Below, in pieces: positions 1-11,115 of a stretch of DNA of 64,000 nucleotides (position 1 is its first letter; the number at the start of each line of letters is the position of its first letter). Made by a program: the position numbers and the translations under genes. Under the pieces are notes generated by a model. The model saw only the letters and a list, made by a program, of their open reading frames with translations. It ran no database searches and was not told the DNA's origin. Source of the DNA: Halichoerus grypus (Eukaryota; Chordata; Mammalia; Carnivora; Phocidae); the NCBI RefSeq assembly GCF_964656455.1, contig NC_135713.1:189404187-189468186 (forward strand), given 5' to 3'.

Positions 1-224
1 TCACCCTCTCTTGGACCGTGGCCAGATGAGCTCCAGATCCTGGCCACGTGGAGGCTCCACTGCACCGGGCTAGAGGCAGGGGGATGGACAGAATGACTTC
101 TCCCGGTCTGGGCTGCTTCTGAGTTGCGGTGAGATGGCAGGGGGAGGAGTTGGGGGAGGGGGTGAGCGTTGTCTGGGGGATGGGAGCATTGTTTGGAGGG
201 CCTCAGGGGAACCCAAGTAACTTG

Positions 225-425
225 AGACCCGGCAGACCTGCACTGATTACAACTCTGCCACTTACTATCCCGAGCCTGGGAACACGCCCCTTTGCTCCAC
301 ACCTCAGTCTCCCTGTCTGTGAAATGGGGATAACGATGACAATAACTGATAATAACTCCCTAACCCAAGGCTGACAGCTGAGGAGATTAACTAAGACAAC
401 ATACAGACCAACCCCTGCAAGCTGC
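225..425 (+). repeat. MIR SINE fragment
   Basis: The segment carries MIR core words in order: a tail of 'tctgccactta', then 'ctcagtctccctgtctgtgaaatggggataa', cited here only by its ends, followed by an AT-rich end. Ancient and diverged. Confidence 0.6.
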
Positions 426-1544
426 GAAGAGCCATGGTCCCGTGAAGGATGACATTGTTACAGCAGGAGGGACTGTGATCAGACTGCAGAAAGAACTTCC
501 TCACAGCTGGGCGTTAGAAACCCATGGGGCAAGAAGAGAAGCCAGGCACACGGGCCTGGGTGGGGCCCCCAAAATGTCACCCACGATCCCCCCTCCCGCC
601 CACGGTGCCCATCCCCATGTCCAGACCAAACCCCTCCCTTCCTGCCCATTACCTCGCAAGGCTGACAGCCTGTCCCCACTCTTTCCCAGTCCAAAGCTGT
701 ATCCAGCTTGTGTTTGTTGCCAACGCAACGGAAATTATTTCAACCTCCTCACCTGGCTTGGCAAAGCTGCCTGGGTTCTATAGGAGAGGCCGGAGCTGGA
801 GGAGAGGAATCTGGGAACTGGGGTGCCTACAGCAGGGTGGCCCCCTCCCCAGAATATTAGCTTCAATAGCAGCAATCAAGAAGGCAGTCAGCCTGCTGGG
901 GGGACTTCCCCATGCTGCCCCATGGGAGGGAAGGGAAAGGCTGAGGGCCCGGGGGTCCTCACCAGGACCTTGGCTACCTTCCCTCTTACTTAAAGAGCTG
1001 CATTCAGAGCAGGCCGGGAAAGGCCCTGACTACCAGCCAGGATCAACCCTGAAGAAATTAAGATCTTTGCATTTTCTTGACCCACCCTTCATTTCCTGAT
1101 GCTCTTATTTAGTTAGTCTGTTCAACAGAATCCTCTCACCCTGGCCCACCCCACTGGACCCTGGGGCCCTTCCCCTTCCTCAGTATTAGAAGCTGGATCC
1201 AGAAGGATGGAGGCAGGGAGAGGCTGAAAATGACCCTGAGATCTCAGAGTCACCCCGAGCAGGAGGGAGGGAGATGGTGGGGTGGCCCTGGTCTACCTTG
1301 CTGGCCACGGAGAAGTGCCGACCACATCAAGGAGTCCTCCTCTCTAATTGGCGTGTGGGCGGAAGCACAAGGCCCTCGCTGGCCATGAAGGAGGCCTTTC
1401 AAAACCAGCCGAGAGGTTCCAAGAACGCCCCTGGGATGGGCTGCGTCAACATGTCCCAGGCCCCTCAGGCCCTCTGTCCGGCCCCAGGGCTGCTCAATGG
1501 CCTGAGCTGGGAGGCAGTGTGGGGCCCCGGGACAGACACCAGGC

Positions 1545-1690
1545 ACTGGAGTCGTCAGACCTTGGGCAAGTGGCTTCACCTCTCTGATCTGTAAAATGGG
1601 CCCAATGGTATCTGCGTCATGTGGTTATTGGGGAAATTAAGGGACGATGTAGGGAGATGCCTCCCTTTGTGCCGACCACAGAGTAGGGAA
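1545..1690 (+). repeat. MIR SINE fragment
   Basis: It contains 'ccttgggcaagtggcttcac', then 'tctgtaaaatgggcccaat' and 'ggaaattaaggga', which is the MIR core order on the plus strand. Diverged. Confidence 0.65.
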
Positions 1691-1694
1691 TTAG

Positions 1695-1935
1695 GAAACT
1701 CGTGGAGTAAACATCTGTTGGACATCAGCCACAAGCCAGGCCCTCCATTCTTCGCCCAGGGGATCCAGCACTGAACAAAAGTCCTGAGGGGCCGTTATGG
1801 AGCTTGCAATCTAGGGGCGATGGTCATGGTCACTAAGTAGATAACCACATGAGGTCAGGGAGGATGAGTGGCCAGGAAAAGCCTCTCTCAGGAGGGGACA
1901 GTTCAGCCCAGACCTGGCTGACGTGAGGGACAGGC
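1695..1935 (-). repeat. L2 LINE 3' fragment
   Basis: The order of words matches the reverse complement of an L2 3' end: 'gatccagcactgaacaaaa', 'tatggagcttgcaatct', 'ggaaaagcctctctcaggag'. Old and diverged. Confidence 0.55.
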
Positions 1936-2879
1936 CTGCCTCAGGGTCCTCGACCGTGGCGGCTCACTGGACTCCCAGGGGCAGCTCTGAAAGCTTCTGA
2001 TCGCTGGGCCCCTCCCCAGGGGTTCTGACGGGACGGGGCTGGGGTGCCGCCTGGACAATGAGATTTTAAATTCTGTCCAGGTGATCCTGATGTGCAGCCA
2101 AAGGTGAGAACCCCTTGCCCTGCAGTTTTCCCAAGTGCCTGTCCATGTAATTTGTCTGGCATCCTGGGCTGGGCCGCAACCCTCTAGAGATGTCTAGAGA
2201 TATGTTTCGGAGACGAAGTCTGAGCTCTGAGCTTGGCACTGAGAGCCCCCCACTACTGACCGCAGCCACGCCCTCACGGGACCATCTGCCGCTTCGGGAC
2301 ACGCTGACCCATCTCTGCCTTCAGCCTGGGAAGCGCCTCCTTTCTCCCAGTGAGGTCGTGGGCATACTCCTAGGCTGATCATGGAGGCTTAAGGGCCCCA
2401 CTGCTGTGGGCTTAGGATCTGTTTCCTCGCTCCCCTCGGCTCCTTGGCCAGAGCCCCTGTGCCATTCTGCCCATGCGTCCTGCCCGACCAGACCCTAGGC
2501 TCTCCAACCACATGGCACCGAGCCTGGCATCCCACAGGGTTTGCCTCGTCCTAGTTGAAGGAATACCAAATCTACCCAGCCTCTGCTGGGCACAGCTGTC
2601 CCCACACCTGCCAAAGGTGGCAGGGTTGTGACCCGCTCCGAGAGATCCTTGTTCCATCCCTCCTCCCAGGTTTCCTCCTCCGGACTCGTCTTGTGGAGTC
2701 TGACTTCCCTCTCTCCTATCGTACCCTTAGCCCTGCCCTGCAGGCCAGGCCCTGGGATAGGAGACATTGCACACTTGTGTTCTCTAAGGCATGGGTGTGC
2801 CAGAAGACACCCCTATCCCTGCTGAAGAATCAGGGTCCCCCCACTTCAGGGGCCTGGCATGATGGCCACCCCTTTCTTT

Positions 2880-3090
2880 TGGGAAGCAACATAGTATAGC
2901 CATAATGCCTGGGTTCAATCCTACCCCTGCCACTTTCTAACTGTGTGGCCTTGGCCACCTCTGTGCCTCGGTTTCCCCATCTGTAAAATAAGAATAAATA
3001 TTACCTCTCTTAGAGGGTCACTATGGGGATTAAATGAGCCAATAGTCATTAAGGGTTCAGCAAACAGGCACATGGTAATCACTATGTGTG
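2880..3090 (+). repeat. MIR SINE, near full length
   Basis: Order as in MIR: 'acatagtatagccata', 'gcctgggttcaatcctac', 'ctgccactttctaactgtgt', 'ggtttccccatctgtaaaat', 'ggggattaaatgagc'. A good match to the consensus. Confidence 0.75.
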
Positions 3091-3759
3091 AATGTTTAAA
3101 AATACACGATTCTATGAAGGTGATGCTTTAGTCCATCAACGAAGTGGGTCCTGACAATGCACCAGGTCTGGGAGGCAGGGATTAAGATTCCATTTTACAG
3201 GTGAGGAGACTGAGGATCAAGGAGAGGAAGGGACTGCCTGAGACGACACCCAAACCTCGAGTGTACAGCACTTCAAGCCTTCTTTCTCCTGGCACCCCCA
3301 GGCCCACCTCCCTCACTCCTCCGGCGCCTGGCCTGGCCCAGATGGGCTCTGTGCCCTGCACTGACAGAGGCCCCTTTGTACCCCTGCCCAGGGTCACACC
3401 CTGAGCTCAGAGCCACGGCCAGACAAGCGCCCTGTGTCTGGGTCTGTTTCACCGCCAGGCCTGCGGTCGCCCTGGCCTCTCCGGCCACGTGCTCTGGCTG
3501 GGCGGATCTGAAGGCCGTCCCCCACCCCAGCTAGCCCTTCCTCCCCAACCTCAGCAGTGTATCCCTGACCCTCCCTCAGCTGCATTCAGCCAGGAGATAG
3601 ACTGGGAGGCAGCCCCACGGAAAACACCCCATTCTTGGTCTCTACCCTGTGCAAATTCCGGGTGGTCAGAGTCTAAGATGTCTGGGGCCCCAGAGGAAGA
3701 GACAGGCAGGGGCTGAGGGGGTGGGGAATGACATGGAGGTTACTCTGGTTACCCTTTCT

Positions 3760-4060
3760 GTCTCCCTAATCTTTCTTCAATCTTTTGACTTCCTTTACCA
3801 CCTGGACTGACATAACAGCCTCCTCACCAGCCTCCCTGCCTCCTCTTCTCCATCTCTCACCTTTCCGGTTTGTTCTCCACGCACCAGAAGGAGCCTTTTA
3901 AAAACGGAAATCTGATCATGTCCCTCTCCTGCCCTAAACCTCCAAAGCCTTCTCCCTCACCTTCACCTTAGGAGAATCCTTATCCCCAGCCTGGAAGATC
4001 TGGCCTCTGCCCACCTCCCGCAAACCCTCTCCTCTTCCAACCCGCCCTTCCACTGGATTC
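3760..4060 (+). repeat. L2 LINE 3' fragment
   Basis: It shows the L2 3' order on the plus strand: 'aaatctgatcatgtccctct', 'taaacctccaaagccttct', 'agatctggcctctgcccac'. Confidence 0.65.
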
Positions 4061-4079
4061 CTCCCAGAGATTTACTGAG

Positions 4080-4530
4080 ATAGAAATACAACTCTCCAGC
4101 TGAGGATGTTACCAGTAGGTCTAACACTGATGATGGCTAGAACCAGATACAGAAAAACTCCTCATTGATGAAAATGGACAGAAGAATCCAGTCTTGACCA
4201 CAAATGTTTTTTAAAATTTAAATCTTCCAAAATCAGATGTGTTTACTGAGTCAGTCACACAATGGCTGAGACTAAGATCAGGCGCCTTCAATGGATGCCG
4301 AATTGATTGATGGATCAGATCTCGACAGCAACATTTTACAGCATTGATGCCAATGAAAATAATTCCAGTAAAATTAAAATGGAATTTTAAAAAATGGAAA
4401 TGTGTTTAGCTGTGCCATATAGGAAAAATGGAAAAATCTGATCAAGAAATTAAGTTGGATGAAAAGAATTCAAACTGGAAACCACTTTCTAAAAAAGTCT
4501 TCAGTGCTGGTATGTTTTCGTTTAAAATGT
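4080..4530. other. AT-rich island between two L2 fragments, origin unknown
   Basis: This roughly 450-bp patch is much richer in A and T than its GC-rich surroundings. I could not match it to a repeat family or an exon. An old degraded repeat or a noncoding element are both possible. Confidence 0.35.
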
Positions 4531-4599
4531 TTGCCTTCAAAACATCCTGGGGGTCCAAATGTCCAGGTCAAAAGATCCTGTGCCCCTCTGATGTTTTTG

Positions 4600-4940
4600 T
4601 ACCCCTCCCTCCCCTGCTCAGGATACTCCGGCCACACTGGGCTCTTTCTCTCCCTGAAGCACAGCGAGGTCCCCCTGACCTTGGAGCGTTCTCAAACCCT
4701 ATTCTTTCTGCCTGGAGCACTCTTTTCCTCCCGGCCCCTACCTTGCCTTCTCATGGCTGATACCGAAATGCCACTTCCATGAGCTGCCTTCTCTCACCGC
4801 CCTCAAGGTAGATTTCCTTCCTGCCTCCTTGCACTCCTTCTTCTTCACCCTGTCTTGTTCCCCCCTTGAATTCCCAGGGCAAGCCTAGCAAGTGTAACAC
4901 ATAGTAGGTGCTCAATAAATATTTGTGGGATGAATAAATC
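4600..4940 (+). repeat. L2 LINE 3' end with tail
   Basis: It runs through 'tctttctgcctggagcactc', 'ccacttccatgagctgcct' and ends in the L2 tail 'cacatagtaggtgctcaata' followed by 'aatatttgtgggatgaataa'. This is the true L2 3' terminus. Confidence 0.75.
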
Positions 4941-6894
4941 AGTGTCACGATGGTGAGGGGCATGGGAATGGGTTGGAGCTCACGAGGGCCCTTGGGAGAA
5001 AAAAGGGACAGGACAGAGATATACCCTTCCACCTCTATCCCAACCCCTGCCCCCCTTACTCATGACACCAAGTTCCAGAGGAGCCCATTAGCAAGGGAGA
5101 AAAGAAGACAATGGCAGCCCTGCTTCTTCCCTGCCCCTTGCCCAGCTTCCCAAGGCCCAGGTCCCTTTGCCAACTGGCCAGCTGCGCCCCGGCTGGGCTG
5201 CCCCCACCACCACCCGGCTCCCACTTTTGGCTGCGGGCTGGGCTATTTGGGGAAACTTCCTGATCTCCCCTCTGGCCTCTCCACCTCCACACCTCATCCT
5301 GAAGCCCCGGAATAGCTGTCCCAGCCTCAGCCTAGGGACAGTCGCATTCCCAATTAGCACCCAGATGGTTGAAACCATGTCTAAAAGCTTCTCATGTCCC
5401 TCTCCCCTCAGGAAGCTGCTAACTAGGACAGCAGATCTCAGAACGAGGTCACAAGAATGCTACCTGCCCCTACACTCCCTTTCCAACCGGGGACACACGG
5501 GTGGGGACCAGGAGCCTCTACTGCAGGCCAGTGAGGACAGAGGGAACGTGAAGGGGGGGTGAGATGCGGAGAGAAGTGGGTTCTTTTTGCTCAAGGGGCA
5601 GCTCTGGCCCAAGCCGGTGAGGGGGCCTGGCTGTGGGGAGGGAGGAGACCTGGTTTCAAATCCAGACTCTGCCTGGGTGGGGATCTCGTTACCTCCTCAG
5701 GTGCTCAGAGGGCAGGATGATACAGTTCTGTATCTAGTACGGCTCCACAATCCAGGAACGGACCTTAGCGTCCCAGAGAGATGGTTCTGGGACAGATCCC
5801 TGGGGGCCGTAAGCCCATTAGAGCATTATTTCTCTGTTCGAGTCTCACGCTAGCCCCGACTCAAGCCTCAGCCAGACGGGTTAGGCAGGTGTGCATACTT
5901 CTGCCACTTTCCGAAGACCACACCTGTGTGTCTCTCTCCTCTGAACAGCCTCGCAGCCCTCCCCACCTGCTGCAGCAGCTTCCCCCAAAGAACCGGAGGG
6001 TTCCAGTTCCCAATATCGTCCCTCAGTGAGGGACGGGGTGGTGAGCAGTGTGACTCATACTCCCCATCCTGCCCGTCCTGCCCGTGGGAGGAGTCACGGA
6101 CTGAGACCAGGAGGGGAGAAAAGTCTGAGGCTGGAGGATGGAGCAGAGGCAGGTGGGACCTGGGGGAGGGCAGTGAGGGGAGCGGGACACGGCAGGCCCG
6201 GTCTGGCCTCTTGCCGGGGCATCTGAACTGGGGAGAACTATCTGTGGATTCGGTCTTCTCCCTGCCCAAGGAAACCTTAGTCAAAAAAACAAACAGCCAA
6301 CGCAGCTGCTCCTGTGTGAGAGGCCAGGGCAGTGAGGAGAGGCCGGCTGAGGTGGGGGCCTGGGGAGAGGACAGGGCGGTGGAGCAGGCCCCTCGCCCCG
6401 GGCCTGTTGGCAGAAGTGTTTGGAACAGGGCGGGGAGTCCGCCGGCGGTTTGGAGCAGGAAGCTGGGGCCTGAGGTGGGTGCGTTGAGCTTGGCTGCTTC
6501 GAGGAAAAGTGTCAAGTCAGCCCCTCTTCTGAGGGAGACTCCAAGTCTCCAACAGCCTTCCTTCAGCTCAGGGTCAATCAGATCAACCAGACAGACAAGG
6601 GGCTCTCTTCTTTGTCGCTTGGAACCCCCAGCCCTGCTCCCCGGCCATGACCCTGGGCCTTGTGGCTGAAGAAGAAGTCTGGAGCCAAAGCCCCCAAGTT
6701 CTGGAGTTCTCCACAGAGAAGATGGGGGAGGTAGACTGACATCCATCTTCTTCAGAACCTGATATTCCTCCACACCGGGTAGTGGAGTGGCCCAGAAGTG
6801 AGGCCAGCACCCCACCCCGTGCTTCGTCACCTATACACCCAGAGGTGTCCTGCTCCTCTGGGACACCTCACGAGAGTAAGACAGACGGGGATCA

Positions 6895-7290
6895 GACAGA
6901 CACACCCAGACTTAGAGGGAGAGAGGGAGAGAGGTAAAGACAGACGAACTCAAGAGATGCCACACAATCGGAGACACAGAGCTGAGACAAGGAGAGAGCC
7001 TGAGAGGAAGTGTGTGTGAGTGACAGAGGGGCAGAGACACACAGAGAAAAAGAAAGGGACTTAGAAAGAGGGGGACAGAGACACTCATACAGACAAAAAG
7101 AGAGAAAAAGACACACTGAAAAGAGTAGGACCCAGAGACGGGGAGAGAAGGAGGGACAGATGGAAATGACAGGCATAGGTACAGGGGAAGGACCAAGCAG
7201 GGGACCCGGGGACAGATGCACTTACAAGCTGAGAGGCAGAAAGAGGCTCACAGAGCTACGCAGGGACAGACTGACTGAGAGACTCAGGGC
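6895..7290. repeat. Purine-rich degenerate GA/CAGA simple-sequence tract
   Basis: About 400 bp of the plus strand is made almost wholly of A and G with scattered C, in short units such as 'gagagaggtaaagacagac', 'agagacacacagagaaaaag' and 'gggacagagacactcataca'. There is no fixed period. The frames across it give only Ser/Leu-rich or Arg/Glu-rich translations, which I read as artefacts. Confidence 0.7.
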
Positions 7291-9535
7291 CTGGGGACAC
7301 TCCCAACAGACCAGGGGGAGGGGCAGAGGTGCCCAACGTCGAGTCCAGTGGGGTTTGCAGGGAGCCCCAGGAGGGCATTGCTGTCTTCTGTCCCCAACAC
7401 CAAAGCGCTGCAGGCGTCTGGCCCCCAGCCACCCCCGAGTAAGCCAACCCTTGGCCACTGGAGCTGGCAGGTCATCCAAGGTGAATGAAAAGTCACCGAT
7501 CAGGGAGGGTGACACGGTGGCTGTGGTGGAGGCAGGTGGGTGGCCCAGGTGCACGTGTCGGCGTGGGCCTGCAGGGGCCCCATCCCTGACATTGCACTCG
7601 GAGCCGTGTTTGGGGTGTGCAAGCGCGGACAGCGCCATCTGTGAGCTCATGCAGGGGGACGAGTGTGCCTGGCTATGCGAGGGGGTCCAAGGGTGAGTGT
7701 GCCTGCGTCCAGCTCCATCAGGTCCTCCACGGCGCCAACGAGGCCAAGGTGGTGGGTCTGGTCCTCAAAGAGCCCAATCAGAGTCGATGAGTGTCAGAGT
7801 CGGCCCCAAAAAGGCCGTGCGTCTCTCTTCTCTGAACAGACGGTGTGTCCAGGTGCCACAGGGCACTCAACTGGAGGCGAGACCAGTGTGCCGTTCATTC
7901 CCGCCAGGGATGACCCCCGCTGCCTGGCCAGCTGGCCCCCATACTCTTCTCCAGCCAAAGCCCAAGATCCAAACTTACAGGAGGACCCACATTACAGACC
8001 CACGCCCCCTTCCCGGCTGCGGGCACCTCCTTCTCTCCCTCTCTGAGAAGGGCGGCAGGAGGGGTGGTGGGGCCTGGCCCTGACCTGCCCCCCAGCCACA
8101 CAGCCCTCCCCACCTGCTGCAGCAGCTCCACTGAGCTCCTGGGGCCCAGAGAGTGCCCACACCCTCCCCACGCTCAGGAGATAAGCGACTCTCTCCCTCT
8201 CATCCATTCCCTCTTAAGCATCACAGGACATTTGAAAAAACTGTCCCAATTTTAGGGTGGAGAATGAGGTCAGCAAGCCCAAGTGGGGACTGCTTGTTAG
8301 TGACAGCTGACAGTCTCCATTTCACCTTGAAGCTCCTTCCTGGTCCAGGGGGGCGTGTCCTAAGCCCGGTTTTACAGGGGTGCTGCTTGACTGGGAGACC
8401 GAGTGAGCAGGAAGGGAATTCACCGAATAGCAGGTGCTGCCAGGCCCACCCCTAACATTTGTGGGGCCTGGGGCAAGAGAACGAGTGGGGGCCCACCTAT
8501 GCATGGCTAAATATTTAAAAGTTAGAAACCAAGCCAACGCACTCTTAATTACAATGTGTTCTAACCTCCCATCTTGACAAGGACACTCTCATAACAACCT
8601 GGAAGACCAGGTTCCAATGCAGATTTCTCTGACCCCGGGGAGTTTTGCGGGAGAACAACACTGTGTGGGGAGAGCTCCTTCCTGCACCGCAAGGGACTCT
8701 GATGCATGCATGTGGATGCCCAACCTCACATCCTGGCTCCGTCCTCATGCTTGGCAAACAGCTGCCCCTTAGCCGTCACCAGGGGCCCCTCAGGTTTAGG
8801 GGTGCCCATGCTAGTGGGATAACTTGCATTGAGAACAGGCCCAGGGCGGAGGCTTGCATGGCAGCAAGCTGGTGACCATCTGGGCAGGGACCTCCAGAGT
8901 CACAGGTCTGGGGAATGTGATCTTGAAGGGGACGTACAGGCTCATCCCCTTGGCCTTGCTGACCCCTCAGCCCACAGGGAGAGGGATGGCCAGAGGAGGA
9001 TGGGAGTGGAGCCCTTGAAATCACCCGGGGGGGGCACGGGCACTCCCTCCCCTGACCAGGTTTAAGGGTGATTACTAGAGCCAGCCTTCCCCAGCAGCCT
9101 CCAGAGCTCGGGCCAGGGACTGAAGCTGTCTTTCCATTGGACGGCAGCTTGGACAATCCCCAAACAGGACTTTCAGTTACTTGTATTATTTATCTTCCTG
9201 GAAAAATTTAGTGCGGCTTGATCCCAACTAGTGGATTTCTGGAGGTGGGGAGGGCAGGGAGGTGATGACAACGGGGCATTTTTTTTCAGTTGGGTCTCTA
9301 AGCCACTCTGTTCCCTTAAGGCACAGCCCCAAGTGGGCTCCTGCTACCAGTGGCCCCCGCCATGTTGGGGCCCCCCCTCCTCACCCCGGGCGACTAAAAG
9401 AGAAGGAGGAGAGGGGCCCTGGGCAGCCCAGACAGATCCAGTTGAGATCCAGGGACCAGCAAGGGGCAGGGGCTGGAGGGGTGGTGGTGGTGAAGGGCAT
9501 TGCACTCTCCGGCCAAGTTTAAAAAAAACTTCCAC

Positions 9536-9570
9536 ACACCCCCCGCCCCCCCCTCCCCCCCCCCCCCCGC
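9536..9570. repeat. Poly-C tract
   Basis: A run of C interrupted by single G or T bases ends just before 'gcagatcggct'. On the minus strand it is a G-run that could form a quadruplex. Confidence 0.8.
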
Positions 9571-9599
9571 AGATCGGCTTTGCTGTCCTACACACGAGG

Positions 9600-9850
9600 G
9601 GACACTTACACTTGTTGAGCTCTCACCAGGCGCCAGGCACTATGCTAAGCGCTCTCCGTGCGTATTCTCATTTAATCCTTGCAGCCACCCTATGAGGTGG
9701 GTTCTATTATTATCCCCATTTTACAGGTGGGGAAGCAAATTCAAAGAGGTTAAGTAACTTGCCCAAGGTCACACGGTAGGTACAGGTGATAGAACTCAAG
9801 TCTAACTGACCACAACGACCCTGCTTTTTCCACTATAGCACACTGCCTCC
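9600..9850 (-). repeat. MIR SINE, near full length
   Basis: It is the reverse complement of MIR: 'caggcactatgctaagcgct', 'tcatttaatccttgcagcc', 'tattattatccccattttac', 'gaggttaagtaacttgccca', 'aggtcacacggtaggta'. This is one of the best preserved MIR copies in the window. Confidence 0.85.
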
Positions 9851-10949
9851 CAGAAGCAAGAAGCAGGCACAGAAGCAGAAGGGATGAAGGTCAGATATGA
9901 GAAAGAACTTTCTGACAATGATAGTTTGTGTGGTGGAAGGAGACAACGGAATGGGGAAACTAGACATACACAGGAAGCCCTCCCACCTGCATTGGATCTC
10001 TGTCTGTCCCTGGGCTTGTGATGATCTCTAGAAGGTCTGTGGGGTCCTGGCTGGATCCAGAGGGCAGCATCCTGACTTCCCTTTTTTCTACAGTCTGGGG
10101 TCCTCTGCTTTACCCCAGCCCAGCACCAAGGCCCAAAGTCTGACTCTCCCTTGTGGCTCAGAGCTCTAAGCATGACATCTGAGCTGTCAGCCCCAGACCT
10201 CCTCTTCCAGGAAGCCTTCCTTGAGTACTAGGAGGCAGGACCCTTTTCCTACAACCCAAACCCCAACATGGAGCGTACAAATGCACCCCGCGTCTGCAGG
10301 AAGGCTCCCTTCGGTAATCACCTTTTCCACCTGGCTCTGGGACATGAACACAGAAAAGATCTAGGCAGTCCCCAGGCTCTCTGGGCTCCCCAGACCATCT
10401 GGATGATCCCCGGCTCCCTCCCGCTCACCCATGCGTATCTGTACCCAGGTGTAACAAATGATGCGGGTGCCCTGGGCTTACGGGAAAACCCAGGTCCCAG
10501 CTCAGCTATGCACTCTTACCTCATTTACCCATAGAACAGACGATGTTTGGGTCACCCTCATCACTCCCTAAGGGTGGGGAGAGGATGCTGCACCTGGATG
10601 AGGCCCGGGGCACCCCAGTCAGTCAGTGGGTCCTCAGCGGGAGCCCTGCAGTCACTATCCCCAACCTGCTCTCCTGCAGAAAGCTACGTGCCTAATGCCG
10701 GGCTCTGTCCCTTCTCATCCCTCAGAGCCCACCCCAGCATCAGGGATAACCAGCCGGGAGCCTCTAAACTTCTCCAGAGTTTAGTCCCACCCGCTAGATG
10801 CCCAGCCTCCGTGCGCAGAGCCAAAGGGTTGTCCTTTGGGGTCCCCCAGTTTTGAGACCAGGGCACAGGACAGGTGGAGGGGGCTGCCTTGTTCTCCCCG
10901 CGCTGCCCTCGAGGTCCTCAGCGTGGACCAGCCCGCGTCGCTGACTTAC

Positions 10950-11115
10950 CTGCAGGGCAGAGACGGAGCCCGCCGTGGCCACCTGCTCTCGCTGCGCTCC
11001 GGAGCGCGGCGGCTTGGGGCTGGCCGGGGGAGCGGGCGGGGCCCGGGAGGGGCGGGGCCCGGGAGGGGGAGCCGCGGCCGAGCCCCTCCCTGAGTCGCGG
11101 CCGGCCGGGTGGGCG
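10950..11115 (-). promoter_or_regulatory. CpG-rich candidate first exon and promoter of a minus-strand gene (ZNF385C by synteny)
   Basis: On the minus strand a strong splice donor (CTGCAG followed by GTAAGTCAG) closes a GC- and CpG-rich segment at 10950. The segment includes two tandem copies of a GGGGCGGGGCCCGGGAGG-like unit at about 11036-11070, which look like Sp1 sites. This is the usual structure of a CpG-island first exon. The transcription start and any coding start are not visible. In human, ZNF385C ends its 5' side a few kilobases from the 3' end of DHX58 on the same strand, which fits this position. Naming is by gene order only. Confidence 0.45.

Larger units (their letters stand above)
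1..10949. other. Gene-free stretch, probably intron 1 of a minus-strand gene (ZNF385C by synteny)
   Basis: I found no convincing exon here on either strand. No C2H2 zinc-finger pattern is visible in any frame, and the long open frames (for example 5868-6830 minus, overlapped by 5926-6669 plus) are GC-driven, low in complexity and unlike any family I know. The stretch holds degraded MIR and L2 copies, a purine-rich tract at 6.9-7.3 kb, an AT-rich island at 4.08-4.53 kb and a C-run near 9.55 kb, all listed separately. It lies downstream of a CpG-rich splice donor at 10949, so an intron of that minus-strand gene is the simplest reading. The ZNF385C label rests only on gene order next to DHX58. 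Confidence 0.5.

Noticed and set aside
5868..6830. Long minus-strand frame of 320 codons, overlapped by a 247-codon plus-strand frame
   Set aside because: Both are Ser/Pro/Gly/Arg-rich, lie in GC-rich sequence with no splice-site or family match, and overlap on opposite strands. Chance open frames.
6892..7696. Long frames through the purine-rich tract
   Set aside because: They come from simple-sequence DNA that avoids stop codons. The products are low-complexity.
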